Source: Candidatus Obscuribacterales bacterium
GTDB lineage: Bacteria; Cyanobacteriota; Vampirovibrionia; Obscuribacterales; Obscuribacteraceae
Length of the DNA: 40,450 bases
Direction: 5' to 3'
Assembly: GCA_019747875.1 (NCBI GenBank)
Contig: JAIEQI010000113.1
Location: 1-40,450 of the forward strand
The first letter of the stretch is position 1; every line of letters starts with the position of its first letter. Position numbers and translations under genes: made by a program. The notes under the pieces were generated by a model. It did no database searches, was not told the DNA's origin, and saw only the letters and a list, made by a program, of their open reading frames with translations. Shown here one piece after another: positions 8,026-17,076 of the stretch.

Positions 8026-9873
8026 TTATTTAACGACAAGTAAGAGCTGATCAGATTCCACCGTCTCACCGGGTTTTACGGAGACTTTCTCCACCTGCCC
8101 ATTGCGATCGGAGCAGACCTCAGATTCCATCTTCATGGATTCTAGAATCAGCAACTTTTGTCCTTCGGTAACAGCTTCACCCTCTTTTACGAGAATCTGT
8201 TTCACAACCCCGTGCATTGCAGATCTCAACTCACCATTTACTGATTTTGCTACACCTGTATTCGGAGTTGTCACCTGAGCACTTTGGGGACGAGAAGCGG
8301 TCCGAGCCATAGAGCGAGACACTGCTGCGCCTGAAGGTTTCGCTGCCACAACGGCACGGGCGACTTCAAGGCCGCCCTCGGGAACGAGCTCAGCAACAGA
8401 GACCTTAAAGTGTTTCTGATTCACTTCAATTTCGAAATTGCGAGCTGCGCTGCGCTCAATTTTGACTTTTGCGGACCCATTACTGTCAGCAGAAGTTGCC
8501 GCTGGAGCAGGCACCGCAACTGGTGGCTTCAAGCGCGCTTTGAATTCCTTCTCAACATAAGTTGTATAGACCGAACCGGTCTTATACCCCTCGTCTTCTA
8601 GAAGTTGCAGATGGAAAGGAATCGTTGTCGAAAGTCCTTCAATTTTGAATGATTGCAGAGCAAGTTTCGTACGAACGATTGCTTCCTCGCGATCACGTCC
8701 CCAAACAACCAACTTTGCCAACAAAGAATCATAGAAAGGAAGAACCTGATAGCCGGTATAACAAGCGCTATCCACACGCACCCACGGCATGGAAGGCTCA
8801 TCATATTTGTGCACCGTTCCTGGTGACGGCATGAAATTCTTAAACGGATCCTCAGCATTGATGCGGCACTCAATCGCATGTCCTCTAGGCTGAACATCAG
8901 CCTGCGTGAAGCTTAGTTTCTCGCCGTAAGCAACGCGAATTTGTTCTTTTACAATGTCGATTCCGGTAACCATTTCGGTAATCGGATGTTCTACCTGAAC
9001 GCGTGTGTTCATCTCGAGGAAGTAATAATCGCCTCCGGCAACCAATCCTTCGACAGTACCTGCGGAGTAATAACCGATGCTCTTGCCGGCCAATACCGCG
9101 GCATCAAAAGCCTTTTGCCGAAGTTTGTCATCCAAAGCAGGAGCCGGTGTTTCTTCCAGAAGTTTCTGGTGGCGACGCTGCGAACTGCAATCGCGTTCTC
9201 GCAAATGCACAACATTTCCATGCTTGTCACCGATGATTTGCACTTCTATGTGGCGCGGTTTCTCCAAATACTTTTCCAAATAGACTTCGGCATTGCCAAA
9301 GTAGCTGGCTCCTTCGCGTTGAGCTCCAGCTAAAGCTTGCTCAAGTTCTGATTCTTTTTGAACAACGCGCAAACCGCGTCCGCCACCGCCCGCGCTGGCC
9401 TTAATCGCAACAGGATAACCAAACTTTGCCGCCAGGGTTTTCAACGTCTCCACATCGCTGATCGGATCTGTCGTTCCAGGCACAACAGGCACGCCTGCAG
9501 CTTCCATAATTCTTCTAGACTCGACTTTGCTGCCCATTTTGTGGATCACATCGGGAGATGGACCGATGAAAACCATTCCTGCATCAGCAATCGCCCTTGC
9601 AAAATCCGCGTTCTCCGCCAAGAACCCGTAGCCCGGATGGACTGCTTCGGCACCGGCCCGCTTGGCCAGCTCGACAATCTGCGGGATATCCAAATAGACT
9701 TTGCCCGGCTGCCCTTCAAGAAGCCAGGCTTCATCAGCCGAACTGACGTGGCGAGAGTGACGATCCGCCTCTGAGAAAATGGCTATCGCGGCAGCGCCGA
9801 GTTCATGGCAAGCTCTGATTACACGGACAGCAATTTCACCGCGGTTGGCGATCAATATTTTCTTGAACATCAC
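8026..9873 (-). CDS. Biotin carboxylase fused to biotin carboxyl carrier domain (acyl-CoA or pyruvate carboxylase alpha subunit)
   Basis: Biotin carboxylase uses ATP and bicarbonate to carboxylate biotin. Residues 1-450 form the carboxylase: pre-ATP-grasp (ILIANRGEIAVR), ATP-grasp glycine-rich loop (SAGGGGRG), catalytic FLEMNTRVQVEHPITE, and the C-terminal lobe. A proline/alanine linker and a poorly conserved stretch (about 455-540) lead to a biotinyl domain with ESMKM, biotinylated at about K581. The 615 residues match alpha subunits of acetyl-, propionyl- or methylcrotonyl-CoA carboxylases. The carboxyltransferase partner that sets the substrate is not in the window, so the exact reaction is open. 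AGGGA precedes the ATG pair at 9870-9873; either ATG could start it. The next gene on the other strand is an acyl-CoA dehydrogenase of the hydroxy type, which hints weakly at acyl-CoA metabolism. Confidence 0.92.
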   Translation of the reverse strand: MMFKKILIANRGEIAVRVIRACHELGAAAIAIFSEADRHSRHVSSADEAWLLEGQPGKVYLDIPQIVELAKRAGAEAVHPGYGFLAENADFARAIADAGMVFIGPSPDVIHKMGSKVESRRIMEAAGVPVVPGTTDPISDVETLKTLAAKFGYPVAIKASAGGGGRGLRVVQKESELEQALAGAQREGASYFGNAEVYLEKYLEKPRHIEVQIIGDKHGNVVHLRERDCSSQRRHQKLLEETPAPALDDKLRQKAFDAAVLAGKSIGYYSAGTVEGLVAGGDYYFLEMNTRVQVEHPITEMVTGIDIVKEQIRVAYGEKLSFTQADVQPRGHAIECRINAEDPFKNFMPSPGTVHKYDEPSMPWVRVDSACYTGYQVLPFYDSLLAKLVVWGRDREEAIVRTKLALQSFKIEGLSTTIPFHLQLLEDEGYKTGSVYTTYVEKEFKARLKPPVAVPAPAATSADSNGSAKVKIERSAARNFEIEVNQKHFKVSVAELVPEGGLEVARAVVAAKPSGAAVSRSMARTASRPQSAQVTTPNTGVAKSVNGELRSAMHGVVKQILVKEGEAVTEGQKLLILESMKMESEVCSDRNGQVEKVSVKPGETVESDQLLLVVK

Positions 9874-10120
9874 GAATCCCTTTTTTCACGATCGCCCGAA
9901 GCGGCGAAGACTTCATTAGAGGCTATCCGAAAAGGATCTAAAAGCTTGCGAAATTAGAAATCTCCTAATAACTCCGCTTTGAAATTCAAATCCCACTCAG
10001 CAGCGGATGTCGGACCTTTTTCTGCTCCCAAAGCGAAGAAATCCCGATGTTAGGATTGGCTCACCCATGGGAGCATCCGGCTCTCGGGGAACGACACGAC
10101 GCATCTACGAGGGCAGAAAC

Positions 10121-11017
10121 GTGACATTCTCGCATGTATTCATTCCGGGCTCAGGCTTCATGGGCTCAGCGATTGCTTATCTCATCGCATCAAAAACCAA
10201 CGCAAAAGTCACGTTGTTCGACATCTATCCAGAATCTCTGAAGAAGTCACAAGCGAGCGTCGAGAAATACGGCAAGTCATCTTTGGATAAAGGCTTTATC
10301 ACAGAAGAGAGATTGGCAGAGGTCAAGAAGCAAATCGCCTGGACCGACAAACTCGAAGATGCCAAATCTGCGGATTTGGTGATTGAAGCAATTGCAGAGG
10401 ACGTTTCTCTCAAGCACGACCTGTTCAAGAAGTTAGACAAGATTTGTCCGGAAAAGACGATTTTTGGCTCCAACACATCATCTCTTCCAATTACCTCACT
10501 GGCAGCAGTTACAGGACGAAGCGACAGATTTCTCGGAATGCATTTCTTCAGCCCTGCTCACGTCATGAAGTTGCTTGAGTTGATCCCAGGAATAGACACC
10601 AGCGACGAAACGATGCAGGCAATCAGAGCATTCGGTTCGGAAATCGGCAAAACGATCATTTCCTCAAAAGACTATCCAGGCTTCATCACAACAAGGCTCG
10701 GGATGGTACTTGTCAACGAAGCAGCCTTCGCTTTGATGGAAGGGCTGTCAACAGCTGAAGAGATCGATACCGGAATGACTCTTGGCTACAATCACCCGAT
10801 GGGTCCACTCGCGCTGGCAGACTTCGTAGGTCTTGATATCTGTCTTCACATTCTTGAAGTTTTGCATGAAGGATTTGGCGACCCCAAATATCGCCCCTGC
10901 CCGATTTTGCGACAGCTTGTCACAGCCGGACATTTGGGACGAAAGACAGGCAAAGGTTTCTATAAATACGACAATCAGCCTGCCGCAAAAGCACAAAAAT
11001 CGGCAGTTCCTGCCTAA
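10121..11017 (+). CDS. hbd: 3-hydroxyacyl-CoA (3-hydroxybutyryl-CoA) dehydrogenase
   Basis: NAD-dependent oxidation or reduction at the 3-position of acyl-CoA, for beta-oxidation or butyrate/PHB-type metabolism. From the GTG at 10121 the protein has 298 residues, the usual length of monofunctional Hbd/PaaH enzymes. It shows the dinucleotide loop GSGFMG (10-15), SNTSS near 117, catalytic H141 in MHFFSPAH with partner E153, YPGFITTRL and NEA in the substrate helix, and the C-terminal NHPMGPLALADFVGLD. An upstream ATG at 10007 adds 38 residues unlike the family. The GTG has GAGGGC a few bases upstream and is preferred. Chain length preference cannot be told. It stands 111 bases ahead of hfq on the same strand. 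Confidence 0.93.
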   Translation: MTFSHVFIPGSGFMGSAIAYLIASKTNAKVTLFDIYPESLKKSQASVEKYGKSSLDKGFITEERLAEVKKQIAWTDKLEDAKSADLVIEAIAEDVSLKHDLFKKLDKICPEKTIFGSNTSSLPITSLAAVTGRSDRFLGMHFFSPAHVMKLLELIPGIDTSDETMQAIRAFGSEIGKTIISSKDYPGFITTRLGMVLVNEAAFALMEGLSTAEEIDTGMTLGYNHPMGPLALADFVGLDICLHILEVLHEGFGDPKYRPCPILRQLVTAGHLGRKTGKGFYKYDNQPAAKAQKSAVPA

Positions 11018-11128
11018 AGTTTTTGGCTTTCAATTTGACACAAATGACGTTTCATAAGTACTCTTTTTAAAAGAAGAAGAGATACGTCGCAGACTGTCGA
11101 CTGACAAGCTCACGGTGGAGCAAAACGC

Positions 11129-11362
11129 ATGACATTCGGTAACACAGGCAAGGGACCCAGCGTTGCAGAACTGCAAAAGTTCATCAGAGAAAAACGCATC
11201 ATAGAAGTAATTTTGCTCACAGGGCAAAAGCTGAAAGGCGTTTTGAAGTGGTTTGATGAGCAGGCTTACTGCATCACCATGGAAGATGGCGAATCCATCA
11301 CTTTGCAAAGAAACGCCGTAATTGGTTACCGCAGCGTTCCCGGCGCGCGCGCCCCACAGTAG
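11129..11362 (+). CDS. hfq: RNA chaperone Hfq, cyanobacterial-like
   Basis: 77 residues. After a short flexible start, residues about 12-70 form the Sm-like fold: an N-terminal helix (VAELQKFIREKR), strands with EVILLTGQKLKGVLKWFDEQAYCITMED split by a glycine-rich turn, and a second Sm motif ending in LQRNAVIGY. The usual proteobacterial YKHA motif is absent, as in cyanobacterial Hfq, where the fold is kept but the proximal RNA site differs. Such proteins form hexamers and act in RNA regulation or pilus-linked roles. GGTGGAG lies eight bases before the ATG. It may be co-transcribed with the upstream dehydrogenase gene. A repeat-rich gap follows. Confidence 0.8.
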   Translation: MTFGNTGKGPSVAELQKFIREKRIIEVILLTGQKLKGVLKWFDEQAYCITMEDGESITLQRNAVIGYRSVPGARAPQ

Positions 11363-11384
11363 CAAATCGCATTGAAACCGATCC

Positions 11385-11575
11385 TCATCTGCAGCTAAGC
11401 ATGGCGATCCCCTGCGGCTGTCTGTTTGAGCAGGGGCGATGCCATGCGCCGCCCGTTAATACCTCGATTCTGGAGCGCAAGCGCAGACATCATCTGCAGC
11501 TAAGTATGAAGCGCGGACATCTTGTCCGCCCATAAGTATGGCTTGCGGACGTCCCCGTCCGCTATTTTGAGATCC
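11385..11575. repeat. Cluster of degenerate palindromic intergenic elements
   Basis: In the 532-bp gap between hfq and mreB, several palindromes are packed together: a class 2 element at 11433-11453 (GGGGCGATGCCATG core), a worn class 1 element at 11483-11497 (GCAGA/TCTGC), a clean class 1 element at 11513-11529 (GCGGACA, TCT, TGTCCGC) and another at 11545-11562 (GCGGACG, TCCC, CGTCCGC) followed by TATTTTGA. The phrase CATCTGCAGCTAAG occurs twice, at about 11389 and 11491, so part of the cluster arose by duplication. The last palindrome could stop the hfq transcript. From 11576 to 11800 only a 7-bp hairpin (11755-11773) is seen. Confidence 0.75.
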
Positions 11576-11811
11576 CACGCTTGTAGTTGGGTAATGCTGC
11601 TGAAGCCATGCCAACTGGGCGAACAGTCCTCGCTCGATACTTAGCTGTCGCTTCGCCACCTTCCTCACATACACGGAAAACCCATATATCCAGTGAGAAC
11701 AGCTTGCATATCTCTCCTCATGAGCCCGTGCGGATTTTACTTCCACTTAACGAAAACGCATTAGTTATGCGTTGAAATAAGCATGGCGACACGCTACCAA
11801 GAGGATAAGCG

Positions 11812-11820
11812 TGATAAACT
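11812..11820 (+). promoter_or_regulatory. Possible extended -10 promoter for the mre operon
   Basis: TG-A-TAAACT fits an extended -10 element. No good -35 is visible. It lies 75 bases ahead of the preferred mreB start and 24 ahead of the alternative GTG at 11844. Weak by itself; the position before a cell-shape operon is the main support. Confidence 0.3.
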
Positions 11821-11894
11821 TAGCCTGAGTGAGGAGTATTGGCGTGAGTATTTTTTCCTTCTCCAGAGCACATTCCCCCAGTGAGGTGGCTAGC

Positions 11895-12926
11895 GTGTCC
11901 TTCTTCAAGAAGATGTTTTCACAACAAATAGGAATCGACCTCGGCACTGCCAACACCCTCATATATCTGGGCGATAAAGGCATTGTTCTTCGCGAACCGT
12001 CGGTAATTGCAATCGACGACGAAACCAAAGCACCATTTCGCGTCGGAGAAGAAGCAAGAGCAATCATCGGTCGCGCGCCTGCTGGCGTCACGACGATGCG
12101 TCCATTGAAGGATGGTGTTATAGCCGATTTCAGATCAGCTCGCCTGATGCTCGAAGAATTCATACGCCGGGTAACCGGCTCAAAGTCATTCGTAAAACCT
12201 GATATCGCCATTGCCGTTCCCTCCGGAGTCACAGGCGTCGAAAGAAGAGCAGTTAGAGAAGCGGCTTTCAATGCCGGTGCCGGACAGATCTTCTTGCCTG
12301 AAGAACCGATGGCTGCCGCAATCGGTGCCTCCTTGCCAGTGGCTGAACCAACCGGATTGATGATCGTGGATATCGGTGGCGGAACAACAGAAGTAGCAGT
12401 TATTAGCCTTTGCGGCATAGTAGTAAATGAATCTATTCGCGTCGCTGGTGACGAGTTGAATGACTCAATCATCCAATATTTGAAGAAAGTGCACTCGTTA
12501 GCAATCGGAGAGCGCACTGCAGAAGAAATCAAATTCCGCTTGGGCTCTGCATACAAGACCGCCGATAACGACAAGTACGAGGTGAAAGGTCTCAATCTAA
12601 TCACCGGACTTCCCCGCACTGCCACCATTAGCAGAGGTGAGGTGAGAGAAGCATTGTCGGAACCACTGAGCACTATCGTTGATGCAATCAAGCGCACGTT
12701 GGAAAGAACGCCTCCAGAGCTGGCCGCAGACATCTACAATCGGGGCATCGTCCTATCAGGTGGAACCGCATTGCTACGCGGACTTGATGAGCTCATCGCC
12801 AACGAAACAGAAGTTCCAGTATTTTTGGCCGAAGATCCACTCTCGTGCGTCGCGATCGGAACAGGGCGGATGCTTATGGATCCAGCCTACACGCGCGTGC
12901 TAGAGCAAGCTCTGTATCAAGGCTAA
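11895..12926 (+). CDS. mreB: Rod-shape-determining protein MreB
   Basis: Bacterial actin that forms membrane-bound filaments and directs lateral cell-wall synthesis. From GTG 11895 it is 343 residues, the normal family length. It starts with an amphipathic membrane-binding segment (SFFKKMFS) and then IGIDLGTANTLIY (phosphate-1), PSGVTGVERRAV, VDIGGGTTEVAVI (phosphate-2) and SGGTALLRGLDELI (adenosine motif). GAGGTGG five bases before this GTG supports it. A GTG at 11844 with GAGGAG would add 17 residues and cannot be excluded. It is the first gene of mreB-mreC-mreD-mrdA, with mreC starting 12 bases after its stop. Confidence 0.97.
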   Translation: MSFFKKMFSQQIGIDLGTANTLIYLGDKGIVLREPSVIAIDDETKAPFRVGEEARAIIGRAPAGVTTMRPLKDGVIADFRSARLMLEEFIRRVTGSKSFVKPDIAIAVPSGVTGVERRAVREAAFNAGAGQIFLPEEPMAAAIGASLPVAEPTGLMIVDIGGGTTEVAVISLCGIVVNESIRVAGDELNDSIIQYLKKVHSLAIGERTAEEIKFRLGSAYKTADNDKYEVKGLNLITGLPRTATISRGEVREALSEPLSTIVDAIKRTLERTPPELAADIYNRGIVLSGGTALLRGLDELIANETEVPVFLAEDPLSCVAIGTGRMLMDPAYTRVLEQALYQG

Positions 12927-12937
12927 GGAGAGCCAGG

Positions 12938-13759
12938 GTGCCTGTTGAAGACGGCCGAGCATCTCAAAGCAGATTCACCGTAAACTCATCGACAATTGCC
13001 GAGGCGGTGTTCATGGCTGTCCTCATCTTGATGGCGGCAGGTCCTTTGAGCGGAATGATCGCCTGGACACATTCGACTTTGTCGGCGACCATTTCACGAG
13101 GCGCAACACAGGTCGAGTCCACAAAAAACTTGGCTGAACAGTTGATGGCTGCATCGGACAAAATAAACGGGCTCGAAAAGAAGCTCGCAGATAACGAACT
13201 TGAGCTGACAAAACTGAAACAGGAAGCGAAAGACGTTAATCGATTGCGCTCGCTCTTGAATCTAAAACAGAGCATCACGAGATCGACCATTGGCGCGGAT
13301 GTTACTGGGCGCAGCCCAGATAACTGGTTCGAGCAAGTGATCATCGACAAAGGCAAGACCGACGGCGTAAAACTTGGTGCAGCCGTTATCACAGCGCAAG
13401 GCGTGGTCGGACAAATCGCTCAAGAACCAGCTGAATCAACAAGCGTAGTGCGACTGGTTACAGATCCCGAGCAAAAGCTTGGTGTAGTGATTCAGCGAAT
13501 CAATATGCCGGGTGTACTTCGCGGCAATTACAAGAATCCACCAATTATCGAATTCGTCCCAGTAGGGACACCCGTAGATATCGGCGACAAGATAGTCTGC
13601 GCCGGGGACGGAGGCATATTCCCTCAGGGTCACCCGATTGGCACAGTCAGTATGGTTCGCCGCGATACTAACGGTACAACCCTATCGATAGAAGTGAAGC
13701 TCGCTGACAATCTCTACGATCTCACTCACGTACTTATCGTTCCACCAATCAGTCTCTAG
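12938..13759 (+). CDS. mreC: Rod-shape-determining protein MreC
   Basis: MreC links cytoplasmic MreB to periplasmic wall synthesis and activates PBP2-RodA. The 273-residue protein has a short N-terminus, one membrane helix (about 20-42), a coiled coil (about 55-105, KINGLEKKLADNELELTKLKQEA), and the two-lobed beta-rich MreC domain with the family hallmarks DKGKTDGVKLGAAVI and GVVGQI, then GIFPQGHPIGTV. The GTG at 12938 is chosen because AAGGAGAG spans the mreB stop just upstream; the longer reading overlaps mreB by 80 bases and has no family likeness. The gene sits between mreB and mreD. Confidence 0.95.
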   Translation: MPVEDGRASQSRFTVNSSTIAEAVFMAVLILMAAGPLSGMIAWTHSTLSATISRGATQVESTKNLAEQLMAASDKINGLEKKLADNELELTKLKQEAKDVNRLRSLLNLKQSITRSTIGADVTGRSPDNWFEQVIIDKGKTDGVKLGAAVITAQGVVGQIAQEPAESTSVVRLVTDPEQKLGVVIQRINMPGVLRGNYKNPPIIEFVPVGTPVDIGDKIVCAGDGGIFPQGHPIGTVSMVRRDTNGTTLSIEVKLADNLYDLTHVLIVPPISL

Positions 13760-13772
13760 CGCAGGAGAGAAT

Positions 13773-14420
13773 ATGGCAATCATATCCATGCGCTCGAGAA
13801 AACGTGCTCTGGAGATTGGGCTTTCAGCGCTGCTCTGTGTTACAGCATTGCTTATTCAATTACTAGTTTTGAACAACTTCACCATAAATGGTGTCATCTG
13901 CAATTTGCCACTAACAGTAATCATCGTCTGGGGATTGGTCTTCGGAACCACACTCCCGCCACTGACCAACGTGGAACTTCGTCGGCTAAGTATGGGCGAC
14001 ATTTTTTCACGCCAACTCGCATCCGGTTCGATCAGCGGAATGCTCGTCGGTTGGTTCTTCTCGTGGATGAATATAAATCTCGTTCCGGTCTATCCAATTG
14101 CCTATCCGATCATCGGCTGGGCTTCTGGCTACTTCTGTCTCAGAGCACTGAGCCAGGGCAATCTTCTTTGTATTCCCCTCGTATTTATTCTTACACTCAT
14201 AGGCGAAGGAATCACCGCCTGGGAGATCTTCGCAGTCAAAGCATTTATCCATCAAGGAATGGATTGGCGAATCATCTTTTCACAGGTTTTTGACCATCTC
14301 AGCCTTTTCATACTAACTGAAGCACTGCTGAATGCTCTCATCGCCCCCTTCATCTACTTCCCTATGAGACGTTGGTATGAACTGGTCGAAGGTCAACAAT
14401 CATATTTTCCGATTGATTAG
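13773..14420 (+). CDS. mreD: Rod-shape-determining membrane protein MreD
   Basis: 215 residues, strongly hydrophobic, with about five or six membrane helices (first at about 16-34, last at about 178-198) and short loops. There are no sharp sequence motifs, as is usual for MreD, so the call rests on helix pattern, length and position directly after mreC (13-base gap) and before the PBP2 gene. The protein belongs to the elongasome, where it interacts with MreC and PBP2. AGGAGAG sits well placed before the ATG. The N-terminus is basic (RSRKR), in line with a cytoplasmic end. Confidence 0.88.
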   Translation: MAIISMRSRKRALEIGLSALLCVTALLIQLLVLNNFTINGVICNLPLTVIIVWGLVFGTTLPPLTNVELRRLSMGDIFSRQLASGSISGMLVGWFFSWMNINLVPVYPIAYPIIGWASGYFCLRALSQGNLLCIPLVFILTLIGEGITAWEIFAVKAFIHQGMDWRIIFSQVFDHLSLFILTEALLNALIAPFIYFPMRRWYELVEGQQSYFPID

Positions 14421-14501
14421 TTTACCTACTCTTAAACTGCCGCAGGAGCAAAGTTCAAATTGATTGATTACACTGGAGTTGAAGGTTAGCACGAGCCAAA
14501 G

Positions 14502-16331
14502 ATGGTAGATTCTCAGTTCACACGACAAGGATTTGGAGAGATTGATCACCCGAAGATCAAGATGATTGTCTTGCTCTTTGTCGTGATCACAACTTCGACT
14601 GCACTGTGCGCACGCCTGGTTTGGCTGCAAATCGTACAAGGGAAGTTCTACAAAGCACGTGCATTAGAGAATTCCACGCGGGTCACATTTTTGCGAGCTC
14701 CCAGAGGAATTATCTACGACAGGCATGGAAACATGCTTGCCACGAACAAACAAACCTTGTCACTAGTTGCGGTGCCTGCGCAAATTGACGATGTCGAGGA
14801 CTTAACAAGACGTTTGGCACGCGTACTCGGAGTCGATGAGCCCGAAATTAGAGAGAAACTGCTAAAAGCCAAAGAGTCTGATTCGGTTCTTCCCGTGGTT
14901 CTTGAACGCGACCTTGAATTGAAGGTAGTGAGCAGATTTTACGACCAGAAGCTATTTTTGCCGGGCATAGATATCCTCCCTGATATTAGCCGCAATTATC
15001 CTCAAGGAGAATTGTTCTGCCATCTACTGGGATATTGCGGAGAAATTACGGAAAGCCAGCTCAAAAAACGGCCCGAAAGAAGAATGGGTGACATCGTCGG
15101 ACAAGACGGCGTAGAACGATATTACGACACGCAACTTCGGGGAATTGATGGCGAACAGCGTGTGCGCGTTAACGCGTCCGGCTTGACCTTCTCACGAGAT
15201 ACGGCACATCCTGTCGTGACAAAGGAAGCGCAACCAGGATTACCTGTCGTTCTCTCTATAGATATGGATTTGCAACAAGCCGCAGCAGAAGCGCTCGGGG
15301 ATAGGCATGGCGCCGTGGTTGCTTGCGATCCGAAGACTGGAGAAATACTGGCACTGGTATCAAATCCAAAGTTCGACCCGAACTGCTTTACTCGCAGAAT
15401 CACTCCCGCCGTTTGGAAAAAGTTGAATGCTCCGGATCATCCTCTCTTCAATCGAGCATTGTCCGGATTCCCACCAGGCTCTATCTGGAAAGCGATAACA
15501 ACCCTCGCGGCATTGCAGTATAAGGTTGTAAAACCTGATACGAAGATACACGTCTCCGGTGGTATTGCTCTCGGTGGCTTCTTCTTCCATGACTGGACCG
15601 GCAGCTCTGGTATTTTCGACCTCGTGAAATGTCTTGCTTGGTCTCGTGACTCCGCATACTACCAAATGGCGCTCAAGATGACACCGGAGATGATTCGCGA
15701 ATGGGGGCTCTACTTCGGTGCTGGGCGTCCAACAGGAATTGAGCTTCCGCACGAGAGCAGTGGGCTGGTTCCGGATTCAAAATGGAAAGAGCGGGTCTAT
15801 AAAGAGAAATGGTATCCGGGCAATACTCTGCACATGTCGATCGGACAAACGTTCTTGCAGGTGACCCCCGTGCAGGCTGCACGCATGTACGCTGGACTTG
15901 GCATGAAAGGCAAGGTTCCGGACCTCCATCTAGCAATTAAGATCGGTGATCGACAAATTCCTCCACCAATGCACGAGACCGTGAAGGTGAAAAAGGAATA
16001 CATGGAAGTAGTGTCGAAGGGATTAAAAGCTGTGGTGGCATCCGGCACCGGCGGCGCCACCAGATTGGGCAACGTAGAAGTTGCTGGAAAAACTGGTTCT
16101 GCTGAAGCACCGCCGCTTGGTAGTAAGACACACGCATGGTTTTGCTGCTACGCACCGGCTGACAATCCACGAATTGCGATTTGCGCTTTCATCGAACACG
16201 GCGGTCACGGTGGTTCAGCTGCGGCTCCCGTAGCCAAAGTAGTCCTGGAGCGCTTCTTCGGAAAAGCAAACGCCAACGCTCCAGTAAAAATTGTGCCAGC
16301 CGGTGGCACTCACCGCAGGCGACACAGATAA
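14502..16331 (+). CDS. mrdA: Penicillin-binding protein 2 (elongasome transpeptidase)
   Basis: Class B PBP that cross-links peptidoglycan during rod elongation with RodA. 609 residues: one membrane anchor at about 19-46, a pedestal/dimerisation domain (about 60-235, with RAPRGIIYDRHG and NYPQGELFCHLLGYCGEI), then the transpeptidase domain with active-site S327 and K330 in GSIWK, S381-R-D383 as the second motif, and K530-T-G. All catalytic residues are present. It ends in a basic tail (HRRRHR). Last gene of mreB-mreC-mreD-mrdA, 81 bases after mreD. No clear ribosome site is seen near the ATG at 14502, but no better start exists. RodA is not in the window. Confidence 0.95.
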   Translation: MVDSQFTRQGFGEIDHPKIKMIVLLFVVITTSTALCARLVWLQIVQGKFYKARALENSTRVTFLRAPRGIIYDRHGNMLATNKQTLSLVAVPAQIDDVEDLTRRLARVLGVDEPEIREKLLKAKESDSVLPVVLERDLELKVVSRFYDQKLFLPGIDILPDISRNYPQGELFCHLLGYCGEITESQLKKRPERRMGDIVGQDGVERYYDTQLRGIDGEQRVRVNASGLTFSRDTAHPVVTKEAQPGLPVVLSIDMDLQQAAAEALGDRHGAVVACDPKTGEILALVSNPKFDPNCFTRRITPAVWKKLNAPDHPLFNRALSGFPPGSIWKAITTLAALQYKVVKPDTKIHVSGGIALGGFFFHDWTGSSGIFDLVKCLAWSRDSAYYQMALKMTPEMIREWGLYFGAGRPTGIELPHESSGLVPDSKWKERVYKEKWYPGNTLHMSIGQTFLQVTPVQAARMYAGLGMKGKVPDLHLAIKIGDRQIPPPMHETVKVKKEYMEVVSKGLKAVVASGTGGATRLGNVEVAGKTGSAEAPPLGSKTHAWFCCYAPADNPRIAICAFIEHGGHGGSAAAPVAKVVLERFFGKANANAPVKIVPAGGTHRRRHR

Positions 16332-16545
16332 CGTCAACCAGCTACGTCTTTCGTAGTGCTCTTTCCTTGGTAGTGCTACGTCTTTCGTGTCTCGTATCCA
16401 CTCCTCTACAAAATCGCCACTCCTACAATTCAGTTATACCAATGTAATCCGGGAACTTAGCCGATAAGGGACCCGTCGATACCGCAATCACTGGTGATCG
16501 ATAGAAACTCGGAACTTCGCGTTCCAAACAAACTAGGAGCCCGCT
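16332..16545. other. mrdA-rlpA intergenic region with short repeats
   Basis: The phrase CTACGTCTTTCGT occurs twice (about 16342 and 16377). A 12-base palindrome, ATCACTGGTGAT, lies at 16487-16498, and GGAAC/GTTCC form a small hairpin just ahead of rlpA. No known riboswitch consensus is matched. The palindrome is the only operator-like element seen. Confidence 0.4.
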
Positions 16546-17013
16546 ATGAGATTGAACATAGCCTTGCTCTGCGCACTTATGTATTCCCTAATTTTCTCAT
16601 TAGCTGCAAACGCGAAAGAATGTTCGAGAGTCTTTCGTGGTGGCGCCTCATTCTACGCGGATAAATTTCAGGGACGAAGAACCGCATCAGGAGCAAGATT
16701 GAACAACAACGCATTTACTTGCGCACATAGAAGTCTTCCATTCGGCACAAAAATTCTGGTAAAGAATCCACGCAACGGATCGAAGTGCATAGTCACGGTA
16801 ACAGACAGGGGACCGTTTCACAGCAGTCGCGTTATTGATCTGACTAAAGCGGCCGCGAGAAAACTCGGCATTTCAGGCATAGGCAAAGTCGTATGCATGA
16901 CAGGAAACCTTATTGGAAGCGGAACAGAAAAAGTTGCAAAAACGCTTCTACCTGATAAATCAACCAGGGTAAAAGCAATCCCGGTAGCAACCGTGGATCA
17001 TAATGCCATGTAG
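16546..17013 (+). CDS. rlpA: RlpA-like double-psi beta-barrel protein
   Basis: 155 residues with a signal peptide (about 1-23, ending ANA-KE), so exported; there is no lipobox cysteine at the cleavage site. Residues about 32-117 form a double-psi beta barrel: GGASFYADKFQGRRTASG, FTCAHRSLPFGTKILV, VTVTDRGPF and RVIDLTKAAARKLG, the standard RlpA core. Enzymes of this family are lytic transglycosylases that act on peptidoglycan lacking stem peptides. There is no SPOR domain, so septal targeting is not indicated. TAGGAGC precedes the ATG. It follows the mre operon and is likely part of the same cell-wall theme. Confidence 0.92.
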   Translation: MRLNIALLCALMYSLIFSLAANAKECSRVFRGGASFYADKFQGRRTASGARLNNNAFTCAHRSLPFGTKILVKNPRNGSKCIVTVTDRGPFHSSRVIDLTKAAARKLGISGIGKVVCMTGNLIGSGTEKVAKTLLPDKSTRVKAIPVATVDHNAM

Positions 17014-17076
17014 AGAACGTATCTAAAAGCCTGAAATCAACGATCCCTCTTCGCGATTCCGCTCTGAGATTCCAAC

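Noticed and set aside
11765..12733. 322-codon open frame antisense to mreB
   Set aside because: It mirrors the codon pattern of mreB, the product is a Ser/Thr/Ile-rich string with no domain, and mreB is certain.
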